A stretch of DNA of 64,000 bases. It comes from Eimeria necatrix (lineage: Eukaryota; Apicomplexa; Conoidasida; Eucoccidiorida; Eimeriidae). The stretch lies in the NCBI RefSeq assembly GCF_000499385.1, contig NW_013652137.1:1-64000 (forward strand), written 5' to 3'. The notes below the pieces were generated by a model, which saw nothing but the letters and a program-made list of their open reading frames with translations, did no database searches and was not told the origin of the DNA. Shown one piece after another: positions 1 through 13,244 of the stretch. The first letter of the stretch is position 1. Each line of letters begins with the position of its first letter. Both the position numbers and the translations under genes were made by a program.

Positions 1-3000
1 TGCCGCGACGCGACTCGGGCACTGACCCTCGGCGAAGGTCAGCTCTCAGTTCTATTATTCTGGGTTTTCTTACCTCAATAATATGAACTCAATTGTACGG
101 GGTTAACCAAGGTTTTCCATAGTTGTTGACTATAGTCAGGTACCTACGACCGACTGTGCCGAGTGACCGCAGAGTCGGGCTCGCCAAGGGACATAAGCAG
201 TAACAGTGTAGACAGCTGTTCACTACAGGAGGCCTGCACTGGTGCCGGCGCTATCGCCAGCCCCAGTCTCCACGCATTTTCAGGCAGCTCTAGCGTATGC
301 ATATTAAGTCGCAGACAAATTGCCTTACTTTGATCCTAGTAGGAGGGTCCTGTCCTCCTCCAGTGTTGCGACCCCTTGTAGGTCGCTAGCTAGCTATCGT
401 CTATAGGTCACCAGCAAGCCCTGTTGTAGTGCCTGTGCACTACAGTAAGCATATTGTTGGCTTGCTAGCGTGAAGTTCGCCCCCTTGCCTTCTGTGGCAC
501 TTTGTCTTATTCACTTGCCTTTTGTGTTCTCGTCATTGGTAGATAGTACCAGCTACTATTCACGCAGATTCGTACTTATTGTATTTAAAGTACCAGGCCA
601 CCTAATGGTTCGTTAGCAAATATACGGTATAGTCCCCTCAACGGCATCAACGCTGTATGAAACGCTCGCAGTAGACATCGAAACAGTGACCTATAAGGCC
701 CTGTGTGTAAGGCGGCTTTGAGTTGATGAGACAGCAGTCAGTGAAGAGAGTGCGAAATTCTCCGCCAGGCATTCATTCCCACAGAATGAAGGCAATCCCA
801 ACTCCAGACCGCCCACTTGTAACTGCTCTCTAAAGCCAGTAGACAGAAGGCAGAGTTATGTAGACTGGGCAGTCTCAGTCGCAGTTGCTCAACTGTGATC
901 CGGCTTATAGAACTGCGCGACGCTACTGTGTTCTGAAGCGTTTCACAGCTATGCCCAATTATCTCACAAGCGAGCAGTGCTGTCTTTGCCATGCTGCACG
1001 GTAACCCTTTGCCGTCCAATTGCAGTTTCATATGTAGTTCCTCACACCTGCACTGCTGCGTAGCTTCCAGTTCATCATTACCAAAACGCACCGCACTAAT
1101 GCTTCATATAAGCAAAAACCAGCTGGATATGCGCGATATATTAGAACCTTCAGTGATTACTTGCATGGCTTGTCAGCGAGTTCTAGCAGTCTTCGGTCAG
1201 GTAATGAGCTGTAGCTGCATTATGCGGCTCTTCACAGGATGAGGGTTGACGCAGGAATTGTGTCACACTGTCCCATTTACAGTGCAGCTATGCGGCAAAA
1301 AGCTGTGTGCAGAAGTCAAACGATGGGTGTGCCGCACAACTTGACGAAAACGACTCCAACCCGTGCTTCTACCCTCCGGCGTTCGCGCCATTGCATTCCA
1401 CGCCCAGTACCAGGACGTTCATTGTCTAATGCCTAATCAGTGCATGGCTGATAGGAGCTTTTTGTCACCTAAGTAAGGTCGGTTTAGACAGTGCATTTAA
1501 TGAACCGCTATTTCAGACCTGGCGTAAATTCCCGCGAATCGTAGCTTAACGTAGTAGATAAGAGGAGCAACATAAAGGAATCAATGCTATCAAGGTCCCT
1601 GCAGGTGGTTTTTCTTCCCTATACATGCATTACAAAGAAGCGTTTGCTTATACAAGGGTGTGCCTCTCGATTCGGACCTGAGCGTTCTAGTTGGGAGTTT
1701 CACGAATCTGGTCACATTGACTAGCAGAAGTAGGGTCCTCGGAGCAGCAACGGGCGACCCGCGACCGATTTGATTCGTTGGAGTTACAACTAAAAGCTCC
1801 CACAAGTTTTGTTCGAGGAGCTCGCAACTCCTTCCAGGCTTGCTTCCGGCTGATTTAGCTTTGCTGAAGTACCTTATGAAGTTTAAGGGATCCATTACGC
1901 TTCAGCGAAAGGATATGATAGTTCCAAACCCTTATGGGCATACGGATCAAAGAACCAGTGTCCTTCTGTTGCCTGCATATGTGGTTACCAAATCTGGCAG
2001 TTAAAACTGGAAAGAAGCATACAAGCTTCTAAAATGCACCACCGTTGTTCTAAAAGAGTGTCAGATCGGTGTCTAAATCATTGATATCCCCCGCCCCTAC
2101 TGATTCGACCTTGATGGCATGACTGCCACAAATAGCCAACAACACTCGTAGTAAAGACCACCTTCTTGAGGGGCGAAAATTTGTCGTATATGAGCTCCTG
2201 CTGGTTAGTCCATACTGTAGAGCAAGTGGCAGCGAACTACGCGCTCTACGAAAATCCTGTAATTTTGCCAAGCACGTGGCCCCCGTAGGAGGACATCGCG
2301 ACAGAAGCAGAAGCCCCCGCACGCGCCAATCTGAGTGCAGGCGATGACGATAGATCCACTAAAAACCAACGTTTAACAATGATGAACCCAGGGGCCTACA
2401 AAGCATGCTACGCAGATACTGATGCTCACGATTTTTATAGTGTCTCAGATTGGACTGGCTTGTCGGAGCTATAAGCTTTTATCTGACGTTCTGTAGAGGA
2501 AAACCCTTGGCCCTTAATCTTTCTTAATTCCTTTTCATATGGTAGAGTGGCTTTGTGCATTGGGCTCTGTGTAGTGGAGTAATCAATCAGGCCCTTGCAT
2601 CACAACCATCACCTTACAATTGAATAACGCAAAATAAGAAAGAATTGAACGCTCAAAATGTTCGGTCTAGTCTCTCCAGCGGCGTTCCAACCAGCCCCTC
2701 GCAATCTACAGGGACAACTGGTGAGAGGCAATTGCCGCTTCTCGCGCTGGTCCTTTGCAGCGTGAAGGAAGGATCCACATTATACTTGCATAATAGTCCT
2801 CAGAAACGCTTCATCTTCTAGTGAGCAAAAGCAAGCCTTCTTACGCATATGGCAAGCAGTGAGCAACCACGCCACCAAACGCAAGCTTCCCGCAGTAAGC
2901 GTGTTTTGATTTCCTCGACCAGCTTCTGCCACGAAGTAAGTGTAAGTGTTCATTTTACGGACAACACTTCCCGGTTGCACTTAGCAGTTTCAGCATTATA

Positions 3001-3715
3001 TGGCAGTTAAGAACATCGATTTCGCTCACAAGCGGCAGCGTGGGGTTCGGGGCTGCCGAAGTAGACAGACCGCTACCATGATGTAAGCTGCGGGGCCAGC
3101 AATGGGAACCCCGAAGGACGATCCTGTGGAGAGATGAAAAGAGTACTTTTTCGTTGCTACTCCTCGCGTCGTTTTAATCTTTAGGCAGAGCAAAATGGTG
3201 CGTCTTACTCGCTTCAGCCAGAAGTGAATGTTCACCCCATGTACTTTCATTCACAAGTACTGTGCTCCCAGTGCCGTACTAGTGCCATGTTGCCTACTTA
3301 CATGATGTGTTTTTGACCGTCTTTCATTGTGTTGCATGACTTGAATAATATCTCTGCCTTTTGGAATGCAGGATAGCTCATTTGTAGCACCACAGCAGCG
3401 GCAGTCTTGCTATCAGCCCCAACTGTGCTTGACCACAAGACAGTGGTAACGTCGACTGTGTAGATCCTCGAACCTTGGCAGTGTCTCTTGTCATCATGCT
3501 ATGTTAGAGGCATCTACCGCCGTTCGTTTTGCCAAGTCGTTTCCAACAGCTCCCGTGCCATACTCCGCTTAAAAGGCGTTTGTGCCTTTAAGAACTTGGT
3601 GAACGCAGCGGCCTGTTGGACTTGAATGTTCAGTGTCTGAATTTATCTTGTAAGAATTCAGTCCAGTGGCTCCAGTTTGCATGAATGGGGAGAGTGGATA
3701 GGTTTTGGTGCTCAG
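1..3715. other. 5' stretch without a recognisable gene
   Basis: I find no conserved protein, tRNA-like fold or repeat array here. Open frames are short (120 codons or fewer), mostly begin at non-ATG codons and overlap on both strands, with no protein-like composition. The right edge must hold the promoter and the missing first coding exon of the ribosomal protein gene that follows. No ATG lies in frame in the visible exon of that gene. Confidence 0.5.
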
Positions 3716-4302
3716 GCAGAGGACGCATCGGTTCCCCGGAAGAGAACGTTCCGTACGTTCTCCTACCGCGGCGTCGACTTGGAGAAGTTGGTAACTCTCC
3801 CTCTAGATAAGCTAGTGGATCTGTTCCGCGCCCGCCAACGCCGCAAATTCAGCCGTGGCATCAACCAGAAGGCGTTACCCCTCATGAACAAGCTCAGGAA
3901 TGCCAAAAAAGACCTGCCGTACGGAGAGAAGCCACCGCCCGTCAATACACACTTGCGCAATGTCGTCGTTGTGCCGGAGATGATAGGTTCAATTGTTGGA
4001 GTGTACAACGGAAAGCAATTCATCAACGTTGAGATCAAGGTATGGCCTTTTGAATGTACAGCCAACAAGCTCCTGCCGACCATCGCTTGCCCTACCTGAA
4101 AGCTGATAAAATGCTTGCTCTAAATATCTAGGCACGCAGCGCCACCGAGCAATGGAAGTGGTTTTGCGTGTCTGTTCGTGCTCTGCAGCCGGAGATGGTG
4201 GGTTACTACCTTGGGGAGTTCTCAATTAGCTACAAGCCTGTTCGCCATGGTAAACCGGGCATTGGCGCCACACATTCATCTCGTTTCATTCCACTGAAAT
4301 AA
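3716..4302 (+). CDS. RPS15: 40S ribosomal protein S15 (uS19 family)
   Basis: This is a structural protein of the small-subunit head, near the decoding-site A and P regions. Two coding exons are clear. The first runs from about 3716 to 4039 and the second from 4189 to 4302, joined in phase 0 across a 149-bp GT-AG intron. The exon junction reads EIK then [12 protein letters not shown]. The family hallmarks are all present: [10 protein letters not shown] near the N-terminus, the basic RQRRKF stretch, VGVYNGKQF, and the C-terminal [17 protein letters not shown] ending in TAA. The first visible exon has no in-frame ATG. An acceptor at CAG 3713-3715 fits, so a short 5' exon with the start codon lies upstream and I could not place it. 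The 3' end faces the CACYBP-like gene. Confidence 0.95.
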
Positions 4303-4690
4303 AGCACTGGCTGCAAGAGCAGCGACTCACTGCGCCGTGTCGCAGACCTCGTTTTCAAGCAACTCCTGGGGGGCGTCTTAGTGTTGTTTTTTGGGGCGAC
4401 CTGCTACTGCCTAACAAACTCGCGTTAGTCACTAAACAGAACATAGGAAATTGCGACTCAGCAGGATACTCGCCGTGGGTTAGGTAGCGGCACTATAGCA
4501 TATGTACTCGTAGTTGCTGGTGTGAGCCCAGCTCCCCCTCCGGTACAATTCATAACCCAGTAGTCAAAGCTTAAGTGGCGACGCTGTTGCACCACTGTCG
4601 CACCAAGGTCAAAGTGGTGCTGGCTGGCGGGAAATTTGAGCTCAGCACAGGCTTTTCTGACAAACCACGCACTACGTTGGCAGGGCAGGG
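4303..4690. other. Convergent intergenic region
   Basis: This is the short spacer between the stop codons of RPS15 (+) and the CACYBP-like gene (-). It should hold both polyadenylation regions. I see no other feature. Confidence 0.5.
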
Positions 4691-6457
4691 CTAAAATATC
4701 CCGTTTTCAGCTTCGGTGCCCCGCAGCTTCCTCTCCTGTGACTCGGTCTGCACACAGCATCGTGACATGCGACAGACCGCCACTGCAGGGCCAGCTCCGG
4801 GCATCACGCGGGCACTTGAGCGGGGGCACACGCAAGCACGCCTGGGCGACATAATGGGGATTATGGTTCACGCCTAAGCGACTCACCCACGCTTTCGCTA
4901 TTGTCCTTTTCATTTCACTGTCACCCTGGAGTCGCACAACGTTTTGGAATTTAGAGCCCGTAAAACAAAGCGGAGGCGATGCCTCTTTGGCCCTGCCTGG
5001 CTGCCACACGCATGCACGCAATTCTAGTTACAGCTGGCAGGACAATGGCTCACTTGATTGTAAAGATTCTTCATCATGCTCATGATTGACTGTGACGGAT
5101 CGGCGGATGGATCAATCTTGGGAACTGGATTTAGCTGTGCCGCTTTCGTAATGGTGTCCCAATGTTCTCCTGGGCGACGCTGCAATTGCGGAAACAATGC
5201 AGGCAATGGACTTCTGCACATAGGTGGAGCCTGAAAATGCGTGCGGCTATAGTTCTCCCTAGGGAGTGAAGCTACTCATGGTTGCTCGGGTGACTCTGAG
5301 CATCATAGCACTCAATGCAACGTTCCCATGCCTTAGCTAAGCGCAGCGTTGCCGTGTCGCGTTTCCTCGAAAAGCTTGACTCTAAAGCGCACAAAACAAT
5401 CACAGCGTAAGCATGCCACAAGCAAAATGCAACAGCATTTAGCGGCGAATACGTTCGTGTGCCACTAGAGTTGTGGTGAGAGAGGCATCCGCACGATAGA
5501 TACGTAAATGAGCGCGACTGTGCGAGATAAGGAGCATGGTCTAGTAGAGGAGAAACTGCCTTAACCCGGAAGACTTACTCTCAACGTCAATTGGACCGTA
5601 GAGAGAACATAGTTTGAGAATATAGTTTTTATGTCGCAAATTTTGCACCTGTGGCCATGAACGCACAGTCGAAATGTCAAAATGGGGCAGGAGGCTACGA
5701 ACAGTCACATCTTTGCTCTTGTCTTGCTTTCACAAACTGTTTAGACGAACATACCACAAGCTGGGCGCTAGTTTCCTCAAAGTGAGCAGACGTTGCCTCC
5801 TCAGGAAGACTCTCTAGGCCATCCAGTTGTACATAAACCCTAGAAAAAAACACACTCGCCAATGATCTGTATATAAATGAGCAGCTTTTGTTCTGGAATT
5901 CTGCCTCCTGCTAGCAGCTGTGCATGCTTGCAAATTCCGCCAAATGGTTAATTTCAGAAAAGACTCACTTAACTAAGTCTCTCGTCTGATCCCAAGCAAA
6001 CCTATCGATTGTATTAAAGACCTTCACGCATGCATATGGAGAGGAAGACACACGCTGGTTCTTCGGCAAACAAAGAGAAGCAGCGTATACCTCCTGCAGG
6101 AGAGGACCGATACTGGGGAGAGCGTGTACGCGCTTGCTCTTTTACACAATTACGTAAACTAACCTCTGCCGTAGGAGTTACTTGAGATGCGCACTTATTT
6201 AGCCGTTCTGCCTACACAGAGCAAAGCAGAAAGGGAAACACGGGTAAGCAAAGGGGTCCCGCGGCGGAGTGAGTCCGCAACTAGGTAGCTGCCATTCCGT
6301 TCGAGCTTTGATACTTCTACAGATTTACCTCCTCGATCTGGTCCCGCAGTCGTTGGCAATGAGCGCTTAAAAAGCTCTTCACAGAGGGCCTTTTGGCTAA
6401 CTTTAAGAATGCTTCGAACTCTTCCAGGTCGCAGCGTAAGGCCTCCGTACTTTCCAT
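4691..6457 (-). CDS. CACYBP: Calcyclin-binding protein / Siah-interacting protein homologue
   Basis: In animals this adaptor links Siah-type ubiquitin ligases, Skp1 and S100 proteins through a CS domain and an SGS tail. Nine exons close in phase: 6457-6329, 6211-6164, 6093-5969, 5839-5755, 5648-5579, 5381-5332, 5179-5054, 4925-4887 and 4735-4691. They total 717 nt, or 238 aa, close to the 228 aa of the human protein. The N-terminal helical hairpin starts MESTEALRCDLEEFEAFL. The CS domain carries the FAWDQT, VYVQLDGL and LYGPIDVE strands. The SGS part reads DPSQSIMSMMKNLYN then GDSEMKRTIAKAW. The intron after 5332 starts with GC (AAG then GCATGG) instead of GT. The start is the first ATG whose frame matches the family. 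The binding partner in this organism cannot be told from sequence. Confidence 0.92.
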
Positions 6458-9400
6458 TGTAAGCCTTCTATCTTTAAAACTGATCCCTCGCGTACACTGT
6501 TCGTGTATATACTGAACTTTTTCGTACACCACCGAGGCGGCCGTTTTGACTACGTGGAAAGGTTGCCCAATCCGCTGCAGTTTTGTGTCTACCGGCCACG
6601 ACCCAGTCCAGCCCGTTCAGAAATACACCTAATCCACAGCTCTCATGCAAAGAAGAAGATGCAGAGCACGTTCGCCCTTGTGACTCCTGTCGATGTCCCA
6701 GCAAGGCACACTGTACTACGTTGGGACTGTAAAGCTGCGCGCAGAGGCAAAAACACGGACTTCCGTGACGATTATTAATCCAATAACCAAGAAAAAAATG
6801 TGCACTTGGAGGCGGTCCCTGGTCAAGCATGGCATGGAATATTGTTCTTTTGTGCCTGAATTCAAGCACTGGTGTACTGGCTCATGGGGGGGCTCCAATT
6901 TACAACGTAAGCACCGGTGCAGGCAGAAGGCTGCCCCACACAGTTTTCCAATTGTTTCTAGTTATATAATTTTTTAGATATATACAAGTAGGTAAAAAGG
7001 TGTATAAGATGGTAAAGTTGGCACTTCAGCTAAGCATGACTCTCTACACGAAGTGCAGTGCTGCGTGTCCTGGCTGCCCACGCAAAAGTTTGCTCATTTT
7101 GTGTGTAAATTGATATTGGTTAGTGCCATAGAAATGTGAACTCTTCACAACATAGAGTGCTACTGCCGTTCGATGAGTGGAACACCGATGTTAGCCGTTG
7201 AGGCCTGCGTAAGTCTCAACGTAGCTGTTGAGATGGGCTGAAAACCTCTAAGCCTTCTCTCCTGCAACAGCCTCAGTGCCACCGCGGAAGCGAAAAATAC
7301 TTCCTGCCGCAGTGCGTACTAGTAACTCAGTATATGAACGGACTTTTCAGTATGCCTCCCTATGCTCTGATGTATATATCAACGAGGGTTTGGGGGTCCT
7401 GCGGGTCCGAAATACTGCCTTGCATAATAACACTCACAGCTTCATAACCACAGCCACAAGCGCAAACACAATGCTGCAGTATGCCCAGAAGAACACTGTC
7501 AGTCTTTCGCCTTCGCTGATTCCACTCCACGTGCTAGTAACCCATCCACACACAACGCGATTGCGATCTCAACGTATGCTAGGTATAACAGCGATCATGG
7601 AGCAGTGAGGGGGTTCACTAGCGAATAGTTCTTCTTTTGGAATTACCGCCACAGAGGAAGTTAAGTATTTCCCCGTCCAGCAAAAAACGTTACTTAAGGT
7701 CTTAAAAGAAAAAAGTGCAACGAAATCCTAAATCAACCGGCCAGAGTACCAGGAAGGCTTGCCGAAGATTTTCGTTGTGTTGAGTGACAGAAATCCGCAC
7801 AGTTTTTGAGCCATTACTGATGCTAATTGTGCTGTTTGTGGCGCTGTTCTAATCTGACGTTCTCCTTGGCTCTCGATACCCAACACTGCAGACCAATCAG
7901 GACTGGACGAAATTAAGGGGAGCCTTTTAGGAAAGTGCAGTGGCCACGGCTAGTTGTGAGAGCCTGTCATCGATGGAAAGCAGAACGGAGGGTACCAACG
8001 TCAGCAAAACAGTGCAGCGGTGAAAATTTGGGGCTCACGGCTCATTTACGAGCCTGCACTTCAGCCCAGAAATTATTTATGAGTACCACAGAAGCATTTG
8101 GCGCGGTGCCTGAATTTCGTTCGTGCTCAGTGCCTTACAGTAAAGGTTCACTGGCGAGACTGCTCATGGCCGTTGCCAAATGCAAAGGTACTTCAGAGCT
8201 GCTCACCATCCGCTTGGCCTTACGACGCGTTGCATTGAGTATTAGCATCTTAAACAACGCCACTCTAATAAGAAGCCAGTGCTATACATCAAATCCGTTC
8301 TTCCCTTCAGTGCTGTAGAGTAATTACCCCACCGAGGGCGGGCGCGCTTAGTGCGTCAAAGCCTAAAAGGTTCCTTAAAGTACAATTATCTTCCCTCATG
8401 GTGCCTAGCTAGCCCCACCTTGCTTTTTCGTGGGTTTTCAGTGATGCCTCACAACGAAGCGTTCTTGCCAAGCCTCCACCAGCCCCAGGTATTGCTTTTC
8501 GGGTGCGTATTGCAGAGTCCGGAGTCCCCTCCATGGCTGCATCCAAGAGCCTCTGTTCCGGTTTCCCAGAAGAATCCCAAATTATGCGCTGCGCGGAAAG
8601 TTGCAGAAAGGTTAGGCAAATCTGCTATGAGCCTTTGAACTCCTTCCCTAGAATAAATTAATATTCAGTGGCTCGAGCACTTTCAGACTTAGGAGTTGGG
8701 CGGAAATCGTCGGGTAGAGCCAACTGGCTCCAATGCTGCCCATCTTCCGGGGCCCCTTGCAACCGAAGGGCTCAGTCAATCAAACTCGAAAATGGGAGCA
8801 AGTGACCAGATGCAGCACCTTTCTAGCTGCCAGCTAACGATTTCTTCTTAAATGTGCCACCATGCTGCACTCGCTTCACAGGAATTGTCGACCGTAGCAG
8901 CTGTGAGCCACTTGAGCTCTTTCTGTACGACACGCCGAAAATCCTATACGCCATTACATTTGCCGTGAATCTTAGAGAAGAGCCTTGCTTTCTGCCAAAG
9001 AATACTGCTAGTGGTCGAAGGCTTTGCTAGGCACAAGGCTAAGGTGCAGCACAGCAAGTCAGGCTCTTAACTTTTCAGCTTGCTAGTTCCACAGGAAGAC
9101 AAGAAACAAGAAAAGCTCTATAAGGTGGCTCTAATTAGTTCATTCACTTTTGAACACCAGTAAGAGATAAAGAGTTGAAACTTCTTGTTCTCTCAACTGC
9201 GCGTCGCGGTGGCGCAGCCTTATTAGGCCCCTTCGGTACTTCTACAGCGCACAGCTGGAAAATAGCACTTCATGAATCCATTAATACAGCGACGATTTTT
9301 ATCAATATTATGCGTGCACAACTAAAGGTTAATTATTCACTTCTGACCTGCCGTCAACTCAGCCAAATGTTGTGATGTACCTACACGCATGCAAACCAGC

Positions 9401-10057
9401 CGAGAGAATACAGAACTCGTACTGGGCAGGCTCCGTCTAACCCCTGCATGGTTTGCCCTGTTGCTACCTAAGTACTTTCACACCCACATAAGATAACCCA
9501 AATAGACCAGGTAAAATGCAAAGGATTCAAGTCCGTTTCTCTTCTAGCCTCTCCGACGCCTTCGGTGTCCCTAGGTATGTGTGTACCTCCACGCTGCAGG
9601 TGACACAGCTAGCCACAGTCCCAGTCCCTGGTCTTTTAGCCAAACTCCCTAGGCTAGGTGTGCGGCAAGAATTAAGTTTCTCTACCTACGAACTTTGTGA
9701 TAATGCTTCATGCGTAAAATATAAATGTTAGAGCCTTATGGGCTTATGGGCTTGTACTTTTGCGACTACGTAGTGCTACGCACTGAAGAGTCTCTTTGAA
9801 ACCTGGAAGAGAATTATAGAGCTGGCGTTGTACGGAACACGCCAGGCCCTCCTGTACATATCCGTTGCCGTAACATCGGTGATTCTGCAACTGCTTGGAT
9901 GATTATGGAGTCACCATCTACGAGCGAAGGTGTAGTGTGCGGGCATTACAGTGGCTCCCGAGTGACTCTATAGTGTGCCTAAGTGGCCTATCCCTTGGAA
10001 TAAACACGATATAATGTAGAATTAGTATTAAACCAGGTCAATTATGCAGGAGATAGG
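6458..10057. other. Gene-poor stretch
   Basis: No conserved protein was recognised. The longest frames (for example 7935-8318 and 8351-8638 on +) lack family motifs and clear splice structure, so I do not call them. The left edge is the CACYBP promoter side. The region is of unexceptional composition and ends in the minisatellite that follows. Confidence 0.45.
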
Positions 10058-10142
10058 GCCAACAGGCCATGGACGCCAACAGGCTATGAGCGCCAACTCG
10101 CTGTGAGCGCCGACCGGCTATGAGCGCCAGCCGGCCGTGAGA
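10058..10142. repeat. 17-bp minisatellite, five copies
   Basis: There are five head-to-tail copies of a 17-bp unit with consensus gccaacaggctatgagc. The copies differ by one to five bases. The period is not a multiple of three, so the array is not a coding repeat. It sits just upstream of the telomere-like region. Confidence 0.85.
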
Positions 10143-10426
10143 TCCAAATGCGCACTAGGGTTTTGGAGCTGAATGAGCTGCCGAGACACCGACCAACCTT
10201 AAGAAGTCAAAGTTAGGCGGAGACACAGTCTTCCTTTCATGGACCAAAAAGGACGTGGAACATGACTTCAGGCCAATTAAATGGATTCAACGAGTGAAAG
10301 CTTGCACCCCCAGAGGGCCCTCCAGTGGGCCCCCTTGGGTGAGATTTCTAGGGAGGCCTACTTTGCAGAAGTATGAATATGCTGGCTGCCACGAGCACGC
10401 ATCTGGGTGCGTAGCCGCCCCTATGG

Positions 10427-10650
10427 TTTAGGGCGTAGGGTTTGGTGTTTAGGCTTTGGAGGCTAGGCTTTGGGACTGTAGTGCTCAAATGGTGAAGATG
10501 AAAAGCCCCTGTGACTCCAACGGCCTAGGGTTTAGGGCTTAGGGGGTTTGGGGCTTGGGTTGCTATTTATCTACATGCAAGTTGCAAGCTCAGAGTAGAC
10601 CGGCTAGATTGAGGCTTTGCAAGGGTTTAGGGTTTGATGGGAAAAGAAGT
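10427..10650 (+). repeat. Degenerate TTTAGGG telomere-like repeats
   Basis: Exact TTTAGGG heptamers occur at 10427-10433, 10531-10537 and 10626-10632. Each is surrounded by variants such as GTAGGGTTTGG, TTTAGGCTTTGG and TTAGGGGGTTTGGGG. TTTAGGG is the telomere repeat of apicomplexans and plants. Copies inside chromosomes are known from Eimeria. Here they are scattered and degenerate, so this is an interstitial remnant and not a chromosome end. Confidence 0.75.
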
Positions 10651-13244
10651 AAAATGCCTAGGCAACTGATAACAAAACGCATGCTAAGGGGAATCAAACA
10701 AAGAAGAGAGAGGAGAGAAAAAAATAATGCACTATGCAGAGGCGTGACTATAACTTGTGAGCATTAGAAATGACCCATAGTCCAGTGGCCTAAGAAAATT
10801 CGAGCTAGAATCTAGGTTTGACTACACCTGAACTAGAGCAAAAAGGGAAAAAGCGCCACGCAAGTGAAATTAAGACTTAACACACACAATCTATATTCAT
10901 GGCTTTGTCACGTAGTAAGAAAAAATGCATACCTACACTGAAAGACTGGTCTTAACGCGGGAGCAACCAGCAGCAGCGCGAGCCAGGGGTGCAACGCAAG
11001 GCAGAGCACCTTCTGTACCTGCCCCAGAAGAGGCTGTAAATAGGGAAAACGACTCTGAAGCAGCCTGTTACAGACACAGCAACAGAGAGATAGCTGGAAT
11101 GTAATGCGGCTGCGGCGGCAACAGCAAAGCTCCAGCCTCGAGTAGATATGAGGCACTGCAACTTAAGGCTGCAGTGGACGAAGAAAAACGCCTAAAAGCT
11201 CCTTTCAGTGACAGAAGAAGCATTTTGAGGACGCTTAAAGCTGTAGTGCATAGCATTGCCATGCAGGTTGGGAATGGTCTCCTGGGTCATGTATTTTAGA
11301 ACATGTAGGTTGGTATAGCAGCTATAAATAGTTGCCCTGCGGAATAAGTTCAGTATCGGGCGATCGGGCACATTGTGCTGTATAATTAGGCTTCGCGTTT
11401 GCTGCTGGCAAAATGCCTGATGCTGCACTGTAGTAAGGCCACGGATGGAGGGAGAGACCGGGAAGAGACAGATGCCTCTCTTCGGAAATTAAACGTAGAA
11501 TAACAATATTTGGATTTTTTCAGTATGTAATTGGTGCCATCAACAAATAGTCTTACGGATGAATCTATGTCGCCAGAAAAACGGGCACAAGAAAGAGCCA
11601 AGCTGCGCTTAGCTCGCTACCGAGCAGATGCCAGGCAGACGGCGCAATGGCGTTCTGTGAAGGTGCGTGCAGCTGGCATCCGCGCTTTTGCATACTTCGA
11701 GAAGGCTACCTAGCAGCTGATGCGCATGAATATTATGGGCGTCTTTGTTGGGATAGCGGGATTTTGTTTTTTCCCGTACTTGCTACGTGGCATGCCGTTC
11801 CACTCCCTAGCTGGCGTCCGCGAGAAGTGTTTTGACAAGGGGACGACTGCGGAAAGCTTGCGCTAACAGCAGCTCGTTTTACAAGTGAAACAAACACAAC
11901 AATCCCGTTAAGCGCATTGTGTCATCTCATTCCTAGGGTTTTTCACTTTGATGGGTCGATTTGTTTCTTTCGTCATGAGCGTCCTTACCGGAGCGCTGAG
12001 GAGACTGAAACTTACGCAGTGAAATAATTTGCAGGGTGATTTTCAAATACTCATATTCAAGGTCATCTGCAGTACTAAATGGACACCCTGTTACAAAATA
12101 GCGCAACGTCTTCCGTCTTCTTGCCCATCAAAGTCCAACCTTTCGCTTGAGTCCTACCGCTTTCCTTCTGAGTTTCTGAAGACAGCTTAGAGAATCGTAA
12201 CTGTGCGACAGGGCACGACAAAGGGTTTTGTAGCAGTTCTACTGAACCGTCAAGCCCAGTGTTACAAACCGAGCACAGTACGGAAATGTAACAGCAACTC
12301 AAAATCCCAGTGTAATCCTATGGCAGTTGTAGCTACCGCCATCTGTACGCTTCCGCGTGACCCTCCAGAATAAGCAAAAATGCATTACGTCCGCCTCTGG
12401 AGAATCCTGAATATAAATGAGACTGCCTCCATACATTCAAGTTAGGACCTGCTCTATCCATAGGGCCTCAAGGCTTGCTCAAGCCACTGACCACTACATA
12501 CTACCCTTGGACACTTGAACGAACAGAAAAAGCAAGAGATCCTTACCCTAAAATCTCTCAATTGTTCTTTTTAGCGCGAAATCTGACCAGTCTACGCAAG
12601 TTCTCCGCTTTTTATAGTGTCCAGCACTGCAGTGGCTGTGGCTGGGCTGATGCAAGGCTGCATGGCATGCTGCAATGAGTATTTTTGGTGTTCGTCCACT
12701 TTATTAGGCCATTTATATGACTGAAATGGCGAAGGTACTCTGTTTGGACCGGCGATAATCCTCTCGCGAGATCACTTTCATTCCCTCTTGGGGGGCCCCA
12801 CAAGTCGATCCCTTTCCCTGTAACCCTTATATTCCTACCCCGCTCGTTTTGTTCTGAAGGAAATTGTCATCAAAGTACCGCCAAATTGCAAAGTTGCAAC
12901 TTTGAACCTGGGCAAACGAACAGGGCCGAGCCAGTGGCCCTGTGCAGCATGCGGGGTGCTGCGGCTTCACGTCCTACTTTGCATATCTGTTGCGCCATCA
13001 GCTACTTTTGCACTTTCAGGAGGCTCCTGTTAGTCTCTGCATGGCTCACTTCCTGCTAGTGCTGTGCTTCTGGGGTCAACCAAGAAGTAGCCGGTCAGAG
13101 CCGGTCACAACATTTTGTCGCTGGAAGACCAACAGTTGATTTCCTCGACGGACTGCACAAAGAAGACGAAGACTAGAAAAGCCACATGAGTGGCCTGCCC
13201 TGTTGGGCAGCTGCGCTTATACGCTGGTGGTTCCAGATGCAGAC
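10651..13244. other. Gene-poor stretch upstream of the membrane-protein gene
   Basis: No conserved protein was recognised. One stretch near 11567-11658 (+), starting MSPEKRAQERAKL and ending at a GTGCGT donor-like site, is very basic and helical and could be an isolated exon. I found no partner exon, so it is not called. The right edge holds the promoter of the gene starting at 13245. Confidence 0.4.

Noticed and set aside
6503..6977. Overlapping frames on both strands just upstream of the CACYBP start
   Set aside because: They begin at non-ATG codons or lack motifs. The position is that of a promoter and 5' untranslated region.
11567..11658. Basic helical stretch MSPEKRAQERAKL on +, ending at a GTGCGT site
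   Set aside because: It could be an isolated exon, but no partner exon or family was found. Noted only.
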